The notes under the pieces were generated by a model. The model was not told the DNA's origin, did no database searches, and saw only the letters and a program-made list of their open reading frames with translations. From an uncultured Lachnospiraceae bacterium (GTDB taxonomy: Bacteria; Bacillota_A; Clostridia; Lachnospirales; Lachnospiraceae), in NCBI GenBank assembly GCA_902773195.1, contig CACYDL010000044.1, forward strand, positions 1 through 9,251: 9,251 nucleotides of DNA, written 5' to 3'. The translations under genes were made by a program, and so were the position numbers. How positions within the stretch are numbered: the first letter of the stretch is position 1; every line of letters begins with the position of its first letter. Positions 1 through 6,395 of this stretch are shown here, in pieces.

Positions 1-1033
1 CCAGGGCCTCGTCGGCGGCCAGCTCGGCGATGAAGCGCAGAGCGATGGGCTTGACGGCGGCACCGGAGTAGCCTCCGATCATGGACTTTCCGTGTACGGA
101 GGGCATCCCGACCTGCGTATCGATATTGACGCCGGTGATGGATTTGATGGTATTGATGGCGGAAATCCCGTCCGCGCCGCCTTCGGCCGCCGCCTCCGCC
201 GGAACTCTTATGTCGGTGATGTTCGGCGTCATCTTGGCGAGAATCGGCGCGGAAGTACCTCTCCGGGCGGCCCGGGTGTATTTCTTCACCAGCTCCGGAA
301 CCTGCCCGACGTCGGAACCCGTTCCCTTGCTTTCCATATTCGGGCAGGAGAAGTTGCACTCAATCACATCCGCTCCCGCTTCCGTCACCTTTTTCGCGAG
401 ATACTCCCACTCCTCCTCGTTTCTGCCCATGATGGAGGCGATGATCACCTTGGAGGGATAGTTTTTCTTGAGTTCCCGGAAGCACTCCAGGTTCTCCTCC
501 AGGCTGTGGTCCGACAGCTGCTCGATATTCTTGAAGCCGTACCATTCTCCCGAGGCGGATTTGACCGCGGAAAACCGGGGCGAGGCCTCGTGGATGTCCA
601 TCAGGCAGACGGTCTTGAAGCAGACGCCCGCCCAGCCCATCTCGAAGGCCCTGGCACACATCTCATAATTGCTGGCGACCACGGAGGAAGAAAGAAGGAA
701 GGGATTCTCCAGCCTCACCCCGCACAGATCGCAGCTCAGATCGATCCGGTCCGCGCCGGAGACGCCCTCCCCATGTTCCTTCTCCGCCGCGAGGGCTCTC
801 ATCGCGGCCGGCAGATCCACGTGATTCGGACATGCCTCCCGGGCGCGTTCGAGCTCCCCGGGATCATAGTCTGCGGGCAGCAGCGCCGCGGCCTCCTCGG
901 GGTTGTCAAAATACAGTGCCCGCATAATCCTCGACGGATCCATTCCGCTGCAGACAGACGCGCATGCCGCGTCATGGCAGAGCAGACAGCCCTCTGCGCC
1001 CGGTCCCTTTCCCGTCATTGTTTCAGAAAACAT
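1..1033 (-). CDS. preA: PreA-like dihydropyrimidine dehydrogenase subunit with N-terminal Fe-S extension (3' end outside window)
   Basis: In bacteria PreA is the FMN-containing partner of PreT. Together they reduce uracil or thymine to the 5,6-dihydro form with NADH in the cytoplasm. The 344 visible residues have two parts. Residues 1-97 carry CLLCHDAACASVC (C16, C19, C24, C28), like the Fe-S domain at the N terminus of PreT and eukaryotic DPD. From about 98 comes the dihydroorotate-dehydrogenase-like barrel: ENPFLLSSS (109-117), YEMCA (123-127), GFKN (166-169), ASIMG (199-203), ECNFSCPN (225-232), GSDVGQ (239-244), AKMTPNITD (266-274), GGYSGAAVKPIALRF (320-334). Val242 stands where animal DPD has its catalytic Cys, but from memory E. 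coli PreA also reads GSDVGQ. E. coli PreA lacks the N-terminal extension. The start is ATG 1033, with AAAGGAGG at 1045-1038 and a short spacer. The expected C-terminal ferredoxin domain would lie beyond base 1. Family assignment is secure; the exact substrate is inferred. Confidence 0.9.
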   Translation of the reverse strand, partial: MFSETMTGKGPGAEGCLLCHDAACASVCSGMDPSRIMRALYFDNPEEAAALLPADYDPGELERAREACPNHVDLPAAMRALAAEKEHGEGVSGADRIDLSCDLCGVRLENPFLLSSSVVASNYEMCARAFEMGWAGVCFKTVCLMDIHEASPRFSAVKSASGEWYGFKNIEQLSDHSLEENLECFRELKKNYPSKVIIASIMGRNEEEWEYLAKKVTEAGADVIECNFSCPNMESKGTGSDVGQVPELVKKYTRAARRGTSAPILAKMTPNITDIRVPAEAAAEGGADGISAINTIKSITGVNIDTQVGMPSVHGKSMIGGYSGAAVKPIALRFIAELAADEAL

Positions 1034-1052
1034 AGCGCCTCCTTTCCTGATG

Positions 1053-1080
1053 AGTATGGTCATCCTTACTTTCTTTACAA
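1053..1080 (-). promoter_or_regulatory. Weak candidate promoter upstream of preA
   Basis: In the 102-bp gap between the ydcF-like gene and preA, the minus strand reads TTGTAA (1080-1075), a 16-base spacer, then CATACT (1058-1053). Each box matches the vegetative consensus at four of six positions. The predicted start would fall almost on the ribosome binding site and leave a very short leader, so this may be chance. Read-through from upstream is equally likely. No terminator-like hairpin was seen in this gap. Confidence 0.2.
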
Positions 1081-1135
1081 TACCATGGCCGTCCTGTGAA
1101 ACACCACGGATCTTTTTTCCCTTTCCATGGATGGA

Positions 1136-2587
1136 TTACAGTACCATGGACAGGCAGGCAAAAAACAGGTTCAGAATGACGAGAAGCAGAATCTCCTGCC
1201 TCCACCTGTTTCTGAGAAGCCCCACACACTCCCGCACATAGGCGTTCGGCCAGAACCACCACTTGGTCCTGCTGCCGATTCCCTCCGCCCGGAGTCCTGC
1301 CAGATGTGCCCACACGCCGCTGCGGAAGACGTGATAATTCGTCGTCGAAAACACCACCCTGTCTCCCCGGCCGTCTTCCCCGATCAGCCCTTTGGAGAAT
1401 GCCATGTTCTGGTAGGTATTGGCGGATTTCATCTCGGGAAGGATCTGCGTCCCGGGGACCTCCTGTGTCAGGAGATATCTCCGCATCGCCTCGGCCTCGG
1501 GCATCACTTCATCTTTTCCCTGTCCTCCGGAGGGGACCAGCACGGGGCTGTTTCCGTATTTTTCCTGCTGCTCTCTCCGGAAGGAGAGCGCGCGGTCCAC
1601 ACGGCCCTTCAGAAGCGGCGGAAGGCTGCCGTCCTTCCGGAAGCCGCATCCCAGGATGACGATGTAGTCAACCTTGCCGGCGGGGACGTGCTTCGCCGCC
1701 ATCGTCCCGCAGATGACAGCCCCGATCAGCATGCACTCGAAATACACGTAGATCGTGGAGTACACGTTGTGGGCGGTGGTGACGATCCTGAAATCCGTCT
1801 CCGACCCTCTGAAATCCATCCGGTAGAGGAAGAAGGCCAGCAGGGCCCCTCCGATCATCACGAGACTGATCAGAATCCCGGCAAAATTCCGGAAGCGCTT
1901 CCTCTCGTGGCGGAGAAGCTCGATGTTGCTCACAATCATGGCGACGGAGAAGGCGGCGATGAACGGAAAGGTAAGTGAGATAAAGCTGTAACTGGCGGAG
2001 CAGAGCGACCGGTAGAAGTTCAGCATGAAATAATCATGCGGGTTGAGCAGCCGCCGGACCGTACCCGTCAGCAGCACAAGGCCCGTCAGCAGCGTGAACA
2101 GGGAGAAGCCGGCGGTGTAGATCGTGAAGTAGGAATAGAAATCCGGCCCCTTCGAGTTTCTGAAGGCGAGGAACAGAAAGAGGCTCTCCGCCAGGAAAAA
2201 GACCGTCAGCGCCGCCATGACCACCCTGTCGCCGGTAAATCCCCCGGAGCTGTAGTCATAGATCGTTCCGAACCGGCCCACCTGATACGGCAGGAACGCG
2301 ATCTCCTCTCCCGCCCCGTCCCGGAGCACGGCGTCCACCCTTCCTTGTCCCTCCGGCCGGATGCGGAGCTCGACGCAGTCCTCGCAGACCTCAGGCTCGC
2401 CGAACAGCAGGGAGCCGCCGCCTTCGGTCTGACGGACCGACAGGTCGTAGAGAGACTGCGGATCTGTCACGGAGATATAGGCGGTATAGGTCCTGCCAAA
2501 GCCCATCCGGCACAGAAGACATACCAGTACAAGGGCAGAGGCGAGAACCACGCTCTGCCATAAGAGTGCTTTCTGAGTTTTCTTCAT
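1136..2587 (-). CDS. Multi-spanning membrane protein with DUF218 (YdcF/SanA/ElyC-like) domain
   Basis: This 483-residue protein has a membrane-anchored front half and a DUF218 domain. Hydrophobic segments lie near residues 8-26, 121-142, 154-175, 196-219, 233-255, 277-297 and 465-482. Residues about 33-118 form a polar, probably extracytoplasmic segment between TM1 and TM2. The DUF218 domain runs from about 306 to 445, with the expected signatures YIVILGCGF (308-316), SGGQGKDEVMPEAEAM (353-368), ANTYQNMAFSK (389-399) and TTNYHVFRS (415-423). E. coli SanA and ElyC are far shorter with one or two TM helices, and are linked to envelope integrity and vancomycin sensitivity; no reaction is firmly known for the family. 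The start ATG at 2587 has GAGGGG at 2602-2597, nine bases upstream. It lies 59 bp downstream of the PPOX gene and is probably co-transcribed. The domain call is strong; the function is unknown. Confidence 0.88.
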   Translation of the reverse strand: MKKTQKALLWQSVVLASALVLVCLLCRMGFGRTYTAYISVTDPQSLYDLSVRQTEGGGSLLFGEPEVCEDCVELRIRPEGQGRVDAVLRDGAGEEIAFLPYQVGRFGTIYDYSSGGFTGDRVVMAALTVFFLAESLFLFLAFRNSKGPDFYSYFTIYTAGFSLFTLLTGLVLLTGTVRRLLNPHDYFMLNFYRSLCSASYSFISLTFPFIAAFSVAMIVSNIELLRHERKRFRNFAGILISLVMIGGALLAFFLYRMDFRGSETDFRIVTTAHNVYSTIYVYFECMLIGAVICGTMAAKHVPAGKVDYIVILGCGFRKDGSLPPLLKGRVDRALSFRREQQEKYGNSPVLVPSGGQGKDEVMPEAEAMRRYLLTQEVPGTQILPEMKSANTYQNMAFSKGLIGEDGRGDRVVFSTTNYHVFRSGVWAHLAGLRAEGIGSRTKWWFWPNAYVRECVGLLRNRWRQEILLLVILNLFFACLSMVL

Positions 2588-2646
2588 CGCTGCTTACCCC
2601 TCATGTACGGCAGGCGGAAAAAAGCCCCGTTCCGCTCCACACGTCT

Positions 2647-3117
2647 TTATCTTTCCTTGACCCTCTTGCCCGTCATGTGCTCTATGCGCAGCTCCAGGAC
2701 GGAAGCCCTCGCCGCGTTTCTGCGGATGTCGTCCTCCACCATCTCTTCCGTCGGGAAGTACTTCCTTCCCAGCTTCCTGAGACAGACTTCCGCCTCTCCG
2801 GGGTTCTCGACTTCCCGGATCATCCCGAAGGCGATGACGCTGGTAAAATGGTACCACCAGTCGTTTTCCTCCTGGACGCCTTCGTCCAGCACACAGAAAG
2901 AGACCTTGCCGCATCTTCTGACCGCATCGATCCGGTGCCCGGCCTTCGCGCCGTGGAACCAGATCCGTCCGTCCTCATAGACAAAATCCATCGGCATGGC
3001 GTAGGGATAGCCGTCGTCCCCCTGCACGGCGAGCACGCCGCGCCTGGCGGAGCGGAGGATCTCCTCGCACCCGGCATATTCAATCTGCTGTGCTTTTCTT
3101 CTCATCTCGCGAAACAT
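2647..3117 (-). CDS. NimA-like pyridoxamine 5'-phosphate oxidase-family flavoprotein
   Basis: This 156-residue protein is a small FMN-binding split-barrel of the PPOX superfamily, close to the group annotated as 5-nitroimidazole resistance protein NimA. Visible features are the basic start MRRKAQQI (5-12), the strands GVLAVQGDDGYPYAMPMDFVYE (27-48, quoted for position only in part: GYPYAMP at 36-42), the signature WFHGAKAGHRID (53-64) with His55 where Nim proteins place a functional histidine, and the C-terminal IEHMTGKRVKE, typical of this clade. The family is assumed to act in the cytoplasm as a flavin-dependent reductase or binder. Most genomic members have no shown role in drug resistance, so that function should not be assumed. 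The start is ATG 3117 with GGGAGG at 3131-3126, eight bases upstream. The frame stays open as far as 3576, but that part overlaps surE and has no family similarity. It lies 143 bp after surE and 59 bp before the DUF218 gene. Confidence 0.88.
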   Translation of the reverse strand: MFREMRRKAQQIEYAGCEEILRSARRGVLAVQGDDGYPYAMPMDFVYEDGRIWFHGAKAGHRIDAVRRCGKVSFCVLDEGVQEENDWWYHFTSVIAFGMIREVENPGEAEVCLRKLGRKYFPTEEMVEDDIRRNAARASVLELRIEHMTGKRVKER

Positions 3118-3173
3118 AACCGATTCCTCCCATCCATGTGCGGCGGCCTGGCTTTTCCGTTTGCCCTCCGGTT

Positions 3174-3213
3174 CCGGAGATTCCCGGATTCCCGTCGGCG
3201 CCGGAGATTCCCG
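3174..3213. repeat. Short intergenic direct repeats (GATTCCCG x3)
   Basis: The 13-mer CCGGAGATTCCCG occurs exactly at 3174-3186 and again at 3201-3213. Its core GATTCCCG occurs a third time at 3187-3194. The repeats lie in the 143-bp gap between surE and the PPOX gene. They are too short for a known mobile element. They may be slippage products in GC-rich DNA or binding sites. Confidence 0.6.
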
Positions 3214-3229
3214 CGGCGAAGCCGCCGCG

Positions 3230-3258
3230 CCGGCGCTCTCCCGGGAGAGGCGCGCCGG
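3230..3258. other. GC-rich hairpin just downstream of surE
   Basis: A perfect 14-bp palindrome, CTCTCCCGGGAGAG (3236-3249), is flanked by matching outer arms, CCGGCG at 3230-3235 and CGCCGG at 3253-3258, with a three-base bulge (3250-3252). It starts two bases past the surE stop codon in the direction of transcription. No T-run follows, so it is not a standard intrinsic terminator. It could stabilise the 3' end of an mRNA or help pause polymerase. A second small stem, GCGGC-TTC-GCCGC, follows near 3214-3227. Confidence 0.5.
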
Positions 3259-3260
3259 AA

Positions 3261-3977
3261 TCATCCGATATTCCGCACCGTGCCGACGGACACATAGCCT
3301 TCCACGACCGCCCTGAAATCCGTTCCTTCCTCGGCGTCCTCGTTGTAGACGCCTTCCACCATAAGCCGCCTGCCCCCGCCGGGCAGCTCCTCCAGGACGT
3401 TGTAGTGGTCCCGGTAGAACATCCCGGAGGAGACCGTTCTGTCTTCCAGAATTCCTCCGCACTCCGCCAGCGGGCACCCCGGGAAATTCACGTTCCAGAT
3501 CCGTCCCGGCCCCGGATCTCTCCCGATCAGCATCTCCAGCACCTGCATGAGATACGCGTCGGCGGCCTCGTGGCACGGGCAGGCCTGCTCCGAGAGCGCG
3601 ATGGCGCGGTATCCCTGGAACGCCGCCTCGAAGGCCGCCCCCGCCGTCGCGGAATACTGGATGTCGGAAGCGGCGTTGTAGCCGTAATTGATGCCGGAAA
3701 GGACGAGGTCCGGACGGACGGGCATCACGCTGAGACTTCCCACCCGCACGCAGTCCGCCGGCATCCCGCTGCAGGAGTAGGCGTGAACGCCGCTCACGGG
3801 AAATTCCGCGGGAAACACGTCGATGGGCCGGTGGAGCGTGATGCAGTGGGAGGCGGCGCTCCTCTGTCCGGAAGGCGCGACGACCCAGACCTCTCCGAAC
3901 CGGAGCGCGGCCTCCGCGAGACGCGAAAGGCCCTCCGACGCGATACCGTCGTCATTGGTGATCAGAATGGATCTCAT
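3261..3977 (-). CDS. surE: 5'/3'-nucleotidase SurE
   Basis: SurE hydrolyses nucleoside 5'- or 3'-monophosphates to nucleosides and phosphate with a divalent metal in the cytoplasm; some members also act on polyphosphate. The 238-residue length is typical. The N-terminal motif ITNDDGI gives metal ligands Asp9 and Asp10, APSGQRSAAS gives Ser40, and SGINYGYN gives Asn97. The loop after Asn97, SDIQYSATAGAAFEAA, is the usual SurE signature. All four metal-site residues are present, so the enzyme should be active. I chose ATG 3977 because AGGAG at 3989-3985 sits seven bases upstream. An in-frame TTG at 3992 overlaps that site, and the ATG at 3982 is out of frame and hits a stop at once. It follows the MATE gene after 27 bp, which suggests co-transcription. 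Confidence 0.96.
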   Translation of the reverse strand: MRSILITNDDGIASEGLSRLAEAALRFGEVWVVAPSGQRSAASHCITLHRPIDVFPAEFPVSGVHAYSCSGMPADCVRVGSLSVMPVRPDLVLSGINYGYNAASDIQYSATAGAAFEAAFQGYRAIALSEQACPCHEAADAYLMQVLEMLIGRDPGPGRIWNVNFPGCPLAECGGILEDRTVSSGMFYRDHYNVLEELPGGGRRLMVEGVYNEDAEEGTDFRAVVEGYVSVGTVRNIG

Positions 3978-3984
3978 GGCATGA

Positions 3985-3989
3985 CTCCT
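3985..3989 (-). promoter_or_regulatory. Ribosome binding site that fixes the surE start
   Basis: AGGAG lies seven bases upstream of ATG 3977. The only longer in-frame start, TTG 3992, overlaps this site and would add five residues (MRSHA) with no similarity to SurE. Confidence 0.75.
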
Positions 3990-4004
3990 CAAATGCAGGC
4001 TGTC

Positions 4005-5417
4005 TCAGGCTTCCCCGCCCGGCGGTCCCTGTGTCCCGTCCGCGGTGATCTTCGTGATATCCTGGATCCAGATCCCCTTCTGGACCATGATGAAGCCGAG
4101 AAAATCCTTGACCAGCTCCACCAGCTGAACAGCGAAGTAGAGCGGGAGAATCGGAAGCTCCGTGTGATGAACCAGAAACCAGGCGAAGGGGATCGTGGCC
4201 GCCCAGTTGAAGCAGGAGTCGAACAGAAACGTGATAAACGTCTTCCCGCCGGAGCGAAGCGTAAAATAGGAGGCGTTCCCGTAGGCGAAGATCGGCATGC
4301 ACACCGCGGCGATCCGGATCATCCCGGCCGCCAGGCCGCGTATCTCATCCGAGGTTTTGTAAATCCGCGGGAAATACGGGGCGACGGCAAACAGCCCCGC
4401 GCCCATGACCAGGCACAGCCCCACCGACAGGGCGGCCAGATGGTTCGCGTCGCTCTTCACCTCGTCCATCTTCCCCTGGCCCAGCTCCTGTCCCAGTACG
4501 ATGCCGATCGCGTTTCCCATCGCGATAAAGGCGATGTTGAAGACGTTGGAGACCGTCGAGGAGATGTTGAAGGCGGCGATGACGGAGAGGCCCCTGAGCG
4601 AATACAGCTGCGTGAGGAACGCCTGTCCGCCCGACCACAGGGCCTCGTTGACCAGAAGCGGCGTCCCCCTGACCGCGCAGCTTCTGACCAGGGCTCCCGG
4701 CACCCGGAAGCTTGTCCAGGCGCCCCGGATGAAGGGCTGCCGGTCCGCGTGCGTGTGGGTCCAGACGATCACATAGGCGGCTTCCACCGCCCGGGACAGC
4801 ACCGTCGCCAGAGCGGCTCCCACGACGCCGAGGGCGGGAAACCCGAGCTTTCCGAAGATCAGGATATAGTTTCCGATCAGGTTCACCGCGACGGCGATCA
4901 TGCTGCCCTTCATCGGCACCACGGTCTCCCCCGTCGAGCGGAGCGTCGTCGAATAGCTCTGGGTGGCGGCAAAAGGCAGAAGTCCCGCCAGCATGACGGC
5001 CAGATACCTCCGGGCCGCGTCCATGGTGGCGGCCGCGTTTCCGACGCCCGCGTCCTCATGCAGGTAGAGCCGGATCAGGTCCGCGTCCCTGGTTCGCAGG
5101 ACCAGCAGCCCCGCGGCGGTGAGAACCGCGGCCAGAATCATCTGCAGCCTGAAGGTGTTCCGGACGCCCTCCTCGTCTCCCTTGCCGTAATACTGGGCGG
5201 CGAAAATACCGATTCCGGACAGGCCCCCGAAGATACAGAGATTCCACACAAAGAGAAGCTGGTTTACGATCGCGACGCCGGACATCGGATCCGTCCCGAT
5301 TCTGCCCACCATGATGTTGTCGATCATGCTGACCAGATTGGTAATCCCATTCTGTATCATGATCGGCACGGCGATCATCAGCGCCTTTTTGTAGAAATAA
5401 CGTCTTCTGCTGTCCAT
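4005..5417 (-). CDS. MATE-family multidrug/metabolite exporter
   Basis: This 470-residue polytopic membrane protein belongs to the MATE (multidrug and toxic compound extrusion) family, which exports cationic or amphipathic compounds using a Na+ or H+ gradient. The length and about twelve hydrophobic segments fit a complete member. Recognisable stretches are the TM1 region with MIDNIMVGRIG (about 31-41), followed by VAIVNQ, then TTLRSTGE after TM4, and the second-half equivalent GNAIGIVLGQELGQGK. The sequence looks like the large clostridial MATE group; substrate cannot be told. The start is ATG 5417: an in-frame TGA sits at 5426-5424, so no longer form exists. The Shine-Dalgarno is poor, with only AGGA almost touching the ATG, while AGGAAGG lies about 26 bases too far upstream. 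Expression may depend on coupling to coaX, which ends 33 bp upstream. Confidence 0.94.
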   Translation of the reverse strand: MDSRRRYFYKKALMIAVPIMIQNGITNLVSMIDNIMVGRIGTDPMSGVAIVNQLLFVWNLCIFGGLSGIGIFAAQYYGKGDEEGVRNTFRLQMILAAVLTAAGLLVLRTRDADLIRLYLHEDAGVGNAAATMDAARRYLAVMLAGLLPFAATQSYSTTLRSTGETVVPMKGSMIAVAVNLIGNYILIFGKLGFPALGVVGAALATVLSRAVEAAYVIVWTHTHADRQPFIRGAWTSFRVPGALVRSCAVRGTPLLVNEALWSGGQAFLTQLYSLRGLSVIAAFNISSTVSNVFNIAFIAMGNAIGIVLGQELGQGKMDEVKSDANHLAALSVGLCLVMGAGLFAVAPYFPRIYKTSDEIRGLAAGMIRIAAVCMPIFAYGNASYFTLRSGGKTFITFLFDSCFNWAATIPFAWFLVHHTELPILPLYFAVQLVELVKDFLGFIMVQKGIWIQDITKITADGTQGPPGGEA

Positions 5418-5450
5418 ATCCTGTCACAGAGGCCGATCCGCGCCTTCCTG

Positions 5451-6239
5451 TCAGGCCGGCGAAGCGCCGTCCTTCCGGTTCAGGTCGTAGATCACCTTCA
5501 GTCCTTTTATCATTAATTCGTTGTCGAGAATGATGTCTTTGTGCCTGCACCAGGGTACGATGACTCTGGCGAGGCCTCCGGTGGCGACGATGCGGGGCTC
5601 GCCCGTCATCTCCTCCCGGAAGCGGTCGATCATGCCGTCCAGAAGGGAGGCCTGGCCGAAGACGATGCCGCTCTGCATGCAGGAGACGGTGTTGGTCCCG
5701 ATGGCCTCCGCCGGGGCGTTCAGGGAAATCCTCGGGAGCTGGGAGGTCTCCGAAACGAGCGCCGAAAGAGACACGTTTACGCCCGGTATGATGGCGCCGC
5801 CCCGGAACGTGCCCGTCCCGTCGATGCTGGAGATGGTGGTGGCGGTCCCCATATCGATGATAATCAGAGGCGCGCCGTAGAGGGCGATACCTCCGACGGC
5901 CCCCACGGCCATGTCCGCCCCGAGGCTTTTCGGGTCATCGATTCTGATCTTAAGACCGGTCTTCATGCCGGGCCCCACCACGATGGGCGTGACGCCGATG
6001 ACCATCCTGACCGCCTTCTTCATGATGAACGTCAGCGGCGGAACAACGCTGGACAGTATCGCCCCGCTGATCCCGGATTCGTCGATCTTCCGTATCTCCA
6101 GAATGGTGTGCAGAAGAACGGCGTACTCCGTCTCGGTCTTCTGAATGTCGGTGGAGACCCGCTCCGACATCACCAGCCTGTCTCCGTCCATGAGACCGAA
6201 CTCGATGTGCGTATTACCCATGTCAACCGCAAGTATCAT
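5451..6239 (-). CDS. coaX: Type III pantothenate kinase (CoaX) with variant GADM motif
   Basis: CoaX phosphorylates pantothenate with ATP, the first step of coenzyme A synthesis, in the cytoplasm. The 262-residue length is normal, and the ASKHA-fold motifs are in order: phosphate loop DMGNTHIEFG (6-15), SSVVPPLT (63-70), DDPKSLGADM (101-110), IDMGTATT (128-135), FRGGAIIPGV (145-154), SQLPRISL (166-173), IGTNTVSCMQSGIVFGQ (180-196) and VATGGLA (218-224). The usual GADR motif reads GADM (107-110): the catalytic Asp109 is kept, but the Arg that follows it in classic CoaX is Met. This could mark a divergent clostridial subfamily or altered activity. The start ATG 6239 has GGGAGG at 6251-6246, six bases upstream. 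It lies downstream of an S component that could supply pantothenate, with a hairpin between them. MATE follows after 33 bp. Confidence 0.92.
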   Translation of the reverse strand: MILAVDMGNTHIEFGLMDGDRLVMSERVSTDIQKTETEYAVLLHTILEIRKIDESGISGAILSSVVPPLTFIMKKAVRMVIGVTPIVVGPGMKTGLKIRIDDPKSLGADMAVGAVGGIALYGAPLIIIDMGTATTISSIDGTGTFRGGAIIPGVNVSLSALVSETSQLPRISLNAPAEAIGTNTVSCMQSGIVFGQASLLDGMIDRFREEMTGEPRIVATGGLARVIVPWCRHKDIILDNELMIKGLKVIYDLNRKDGASPA

Positions 6240-6260
6240 CCTTTTCCTCCCTCTTTGATG

Positions 6261-6274
6261 CCGGCGTCCGCCGG
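6261..6274. other. Small hairpin in the coaX leader
   Basis: The inverted repeat CCGGCG-TC-CGCCGG can fold as a five-pair stem with a four-base loop. It lies between the larger hairpin and the coaX ribosome binding site, ten bases from the GGGAGG. A role in translation or mRNA stability is possible but not shown. Confidence 0.35.
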
Positions 6275-6313
6275 AAACGAAACGGGGAGCACCGGAATGA
6301 TTCCGGTGCTCCC
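6275..6313 (-). terminator. Probable intrinsic terminator or attenuator between the S component and coaX
   Basis: Bases 6285-6297 and 6301-6313 form a perfect 13-bp inverted repeat, GGGAGCACCGGAA / TTCCGGTGCTCCC, with a three-base loop. On the minus strand the stem is followed by CGTTTCGTTTCC, a T-rich but interrupted tail. The other strand has no T-run, so it should act on transcripts coming from the S-component gene. The weak tail suggests partial termination, leaving some read-through into coaX. Confidence 0.7.
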
Positions 6314-6395
6314 GCGCGAAACAGACGAATTTCTCCCCGAAACCGGGCGGGCACGCTGTCCGCGGAAAGGATTTCCCGCCTTCGCCCGGATGTCT

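Noticed and set aside
225..360. Val in place of the DPD catalytic Cys (GSDVGQ) as a sign of an inactive PreA
   Set aside because: From memory, E. coli PreA has the same GSDVGQ sequence, so this appears normal for the bacterial PreA group.
92..1099. A 335-codon plus-strand open frame opposite preA
   Set aside because: The minus strand encodes a clear PreA with many conserved motifs; the plus frame has none.
2607..2640. Run of six T on the minus strand with GCGGAA/TTCCGC arms, between the PPOX and DUF218 genes
   Set aside because: The T-run lies inside the loop and arm rather than after a stable stem, so it does not form a standard terminator.
3118..3576. A 153-codon N-terminal extension of the PPOX protein
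   Set aside because: The extension overlaps surE in another frame, contains the short repeats and lacks similarity to the family. ATG 3117 has a good ribosome binding site and starts exactly where the family begins.
3138..5516. A 792-codon plus-strand open frame
   Set aside because: It lies antisense to surE, the MATE gene and the end of coaX, all of which have clear family motifs. Its translation is rich in R, G, H, P and D with no recognisable domain. Such frames are expected opposite GC-rich genes.
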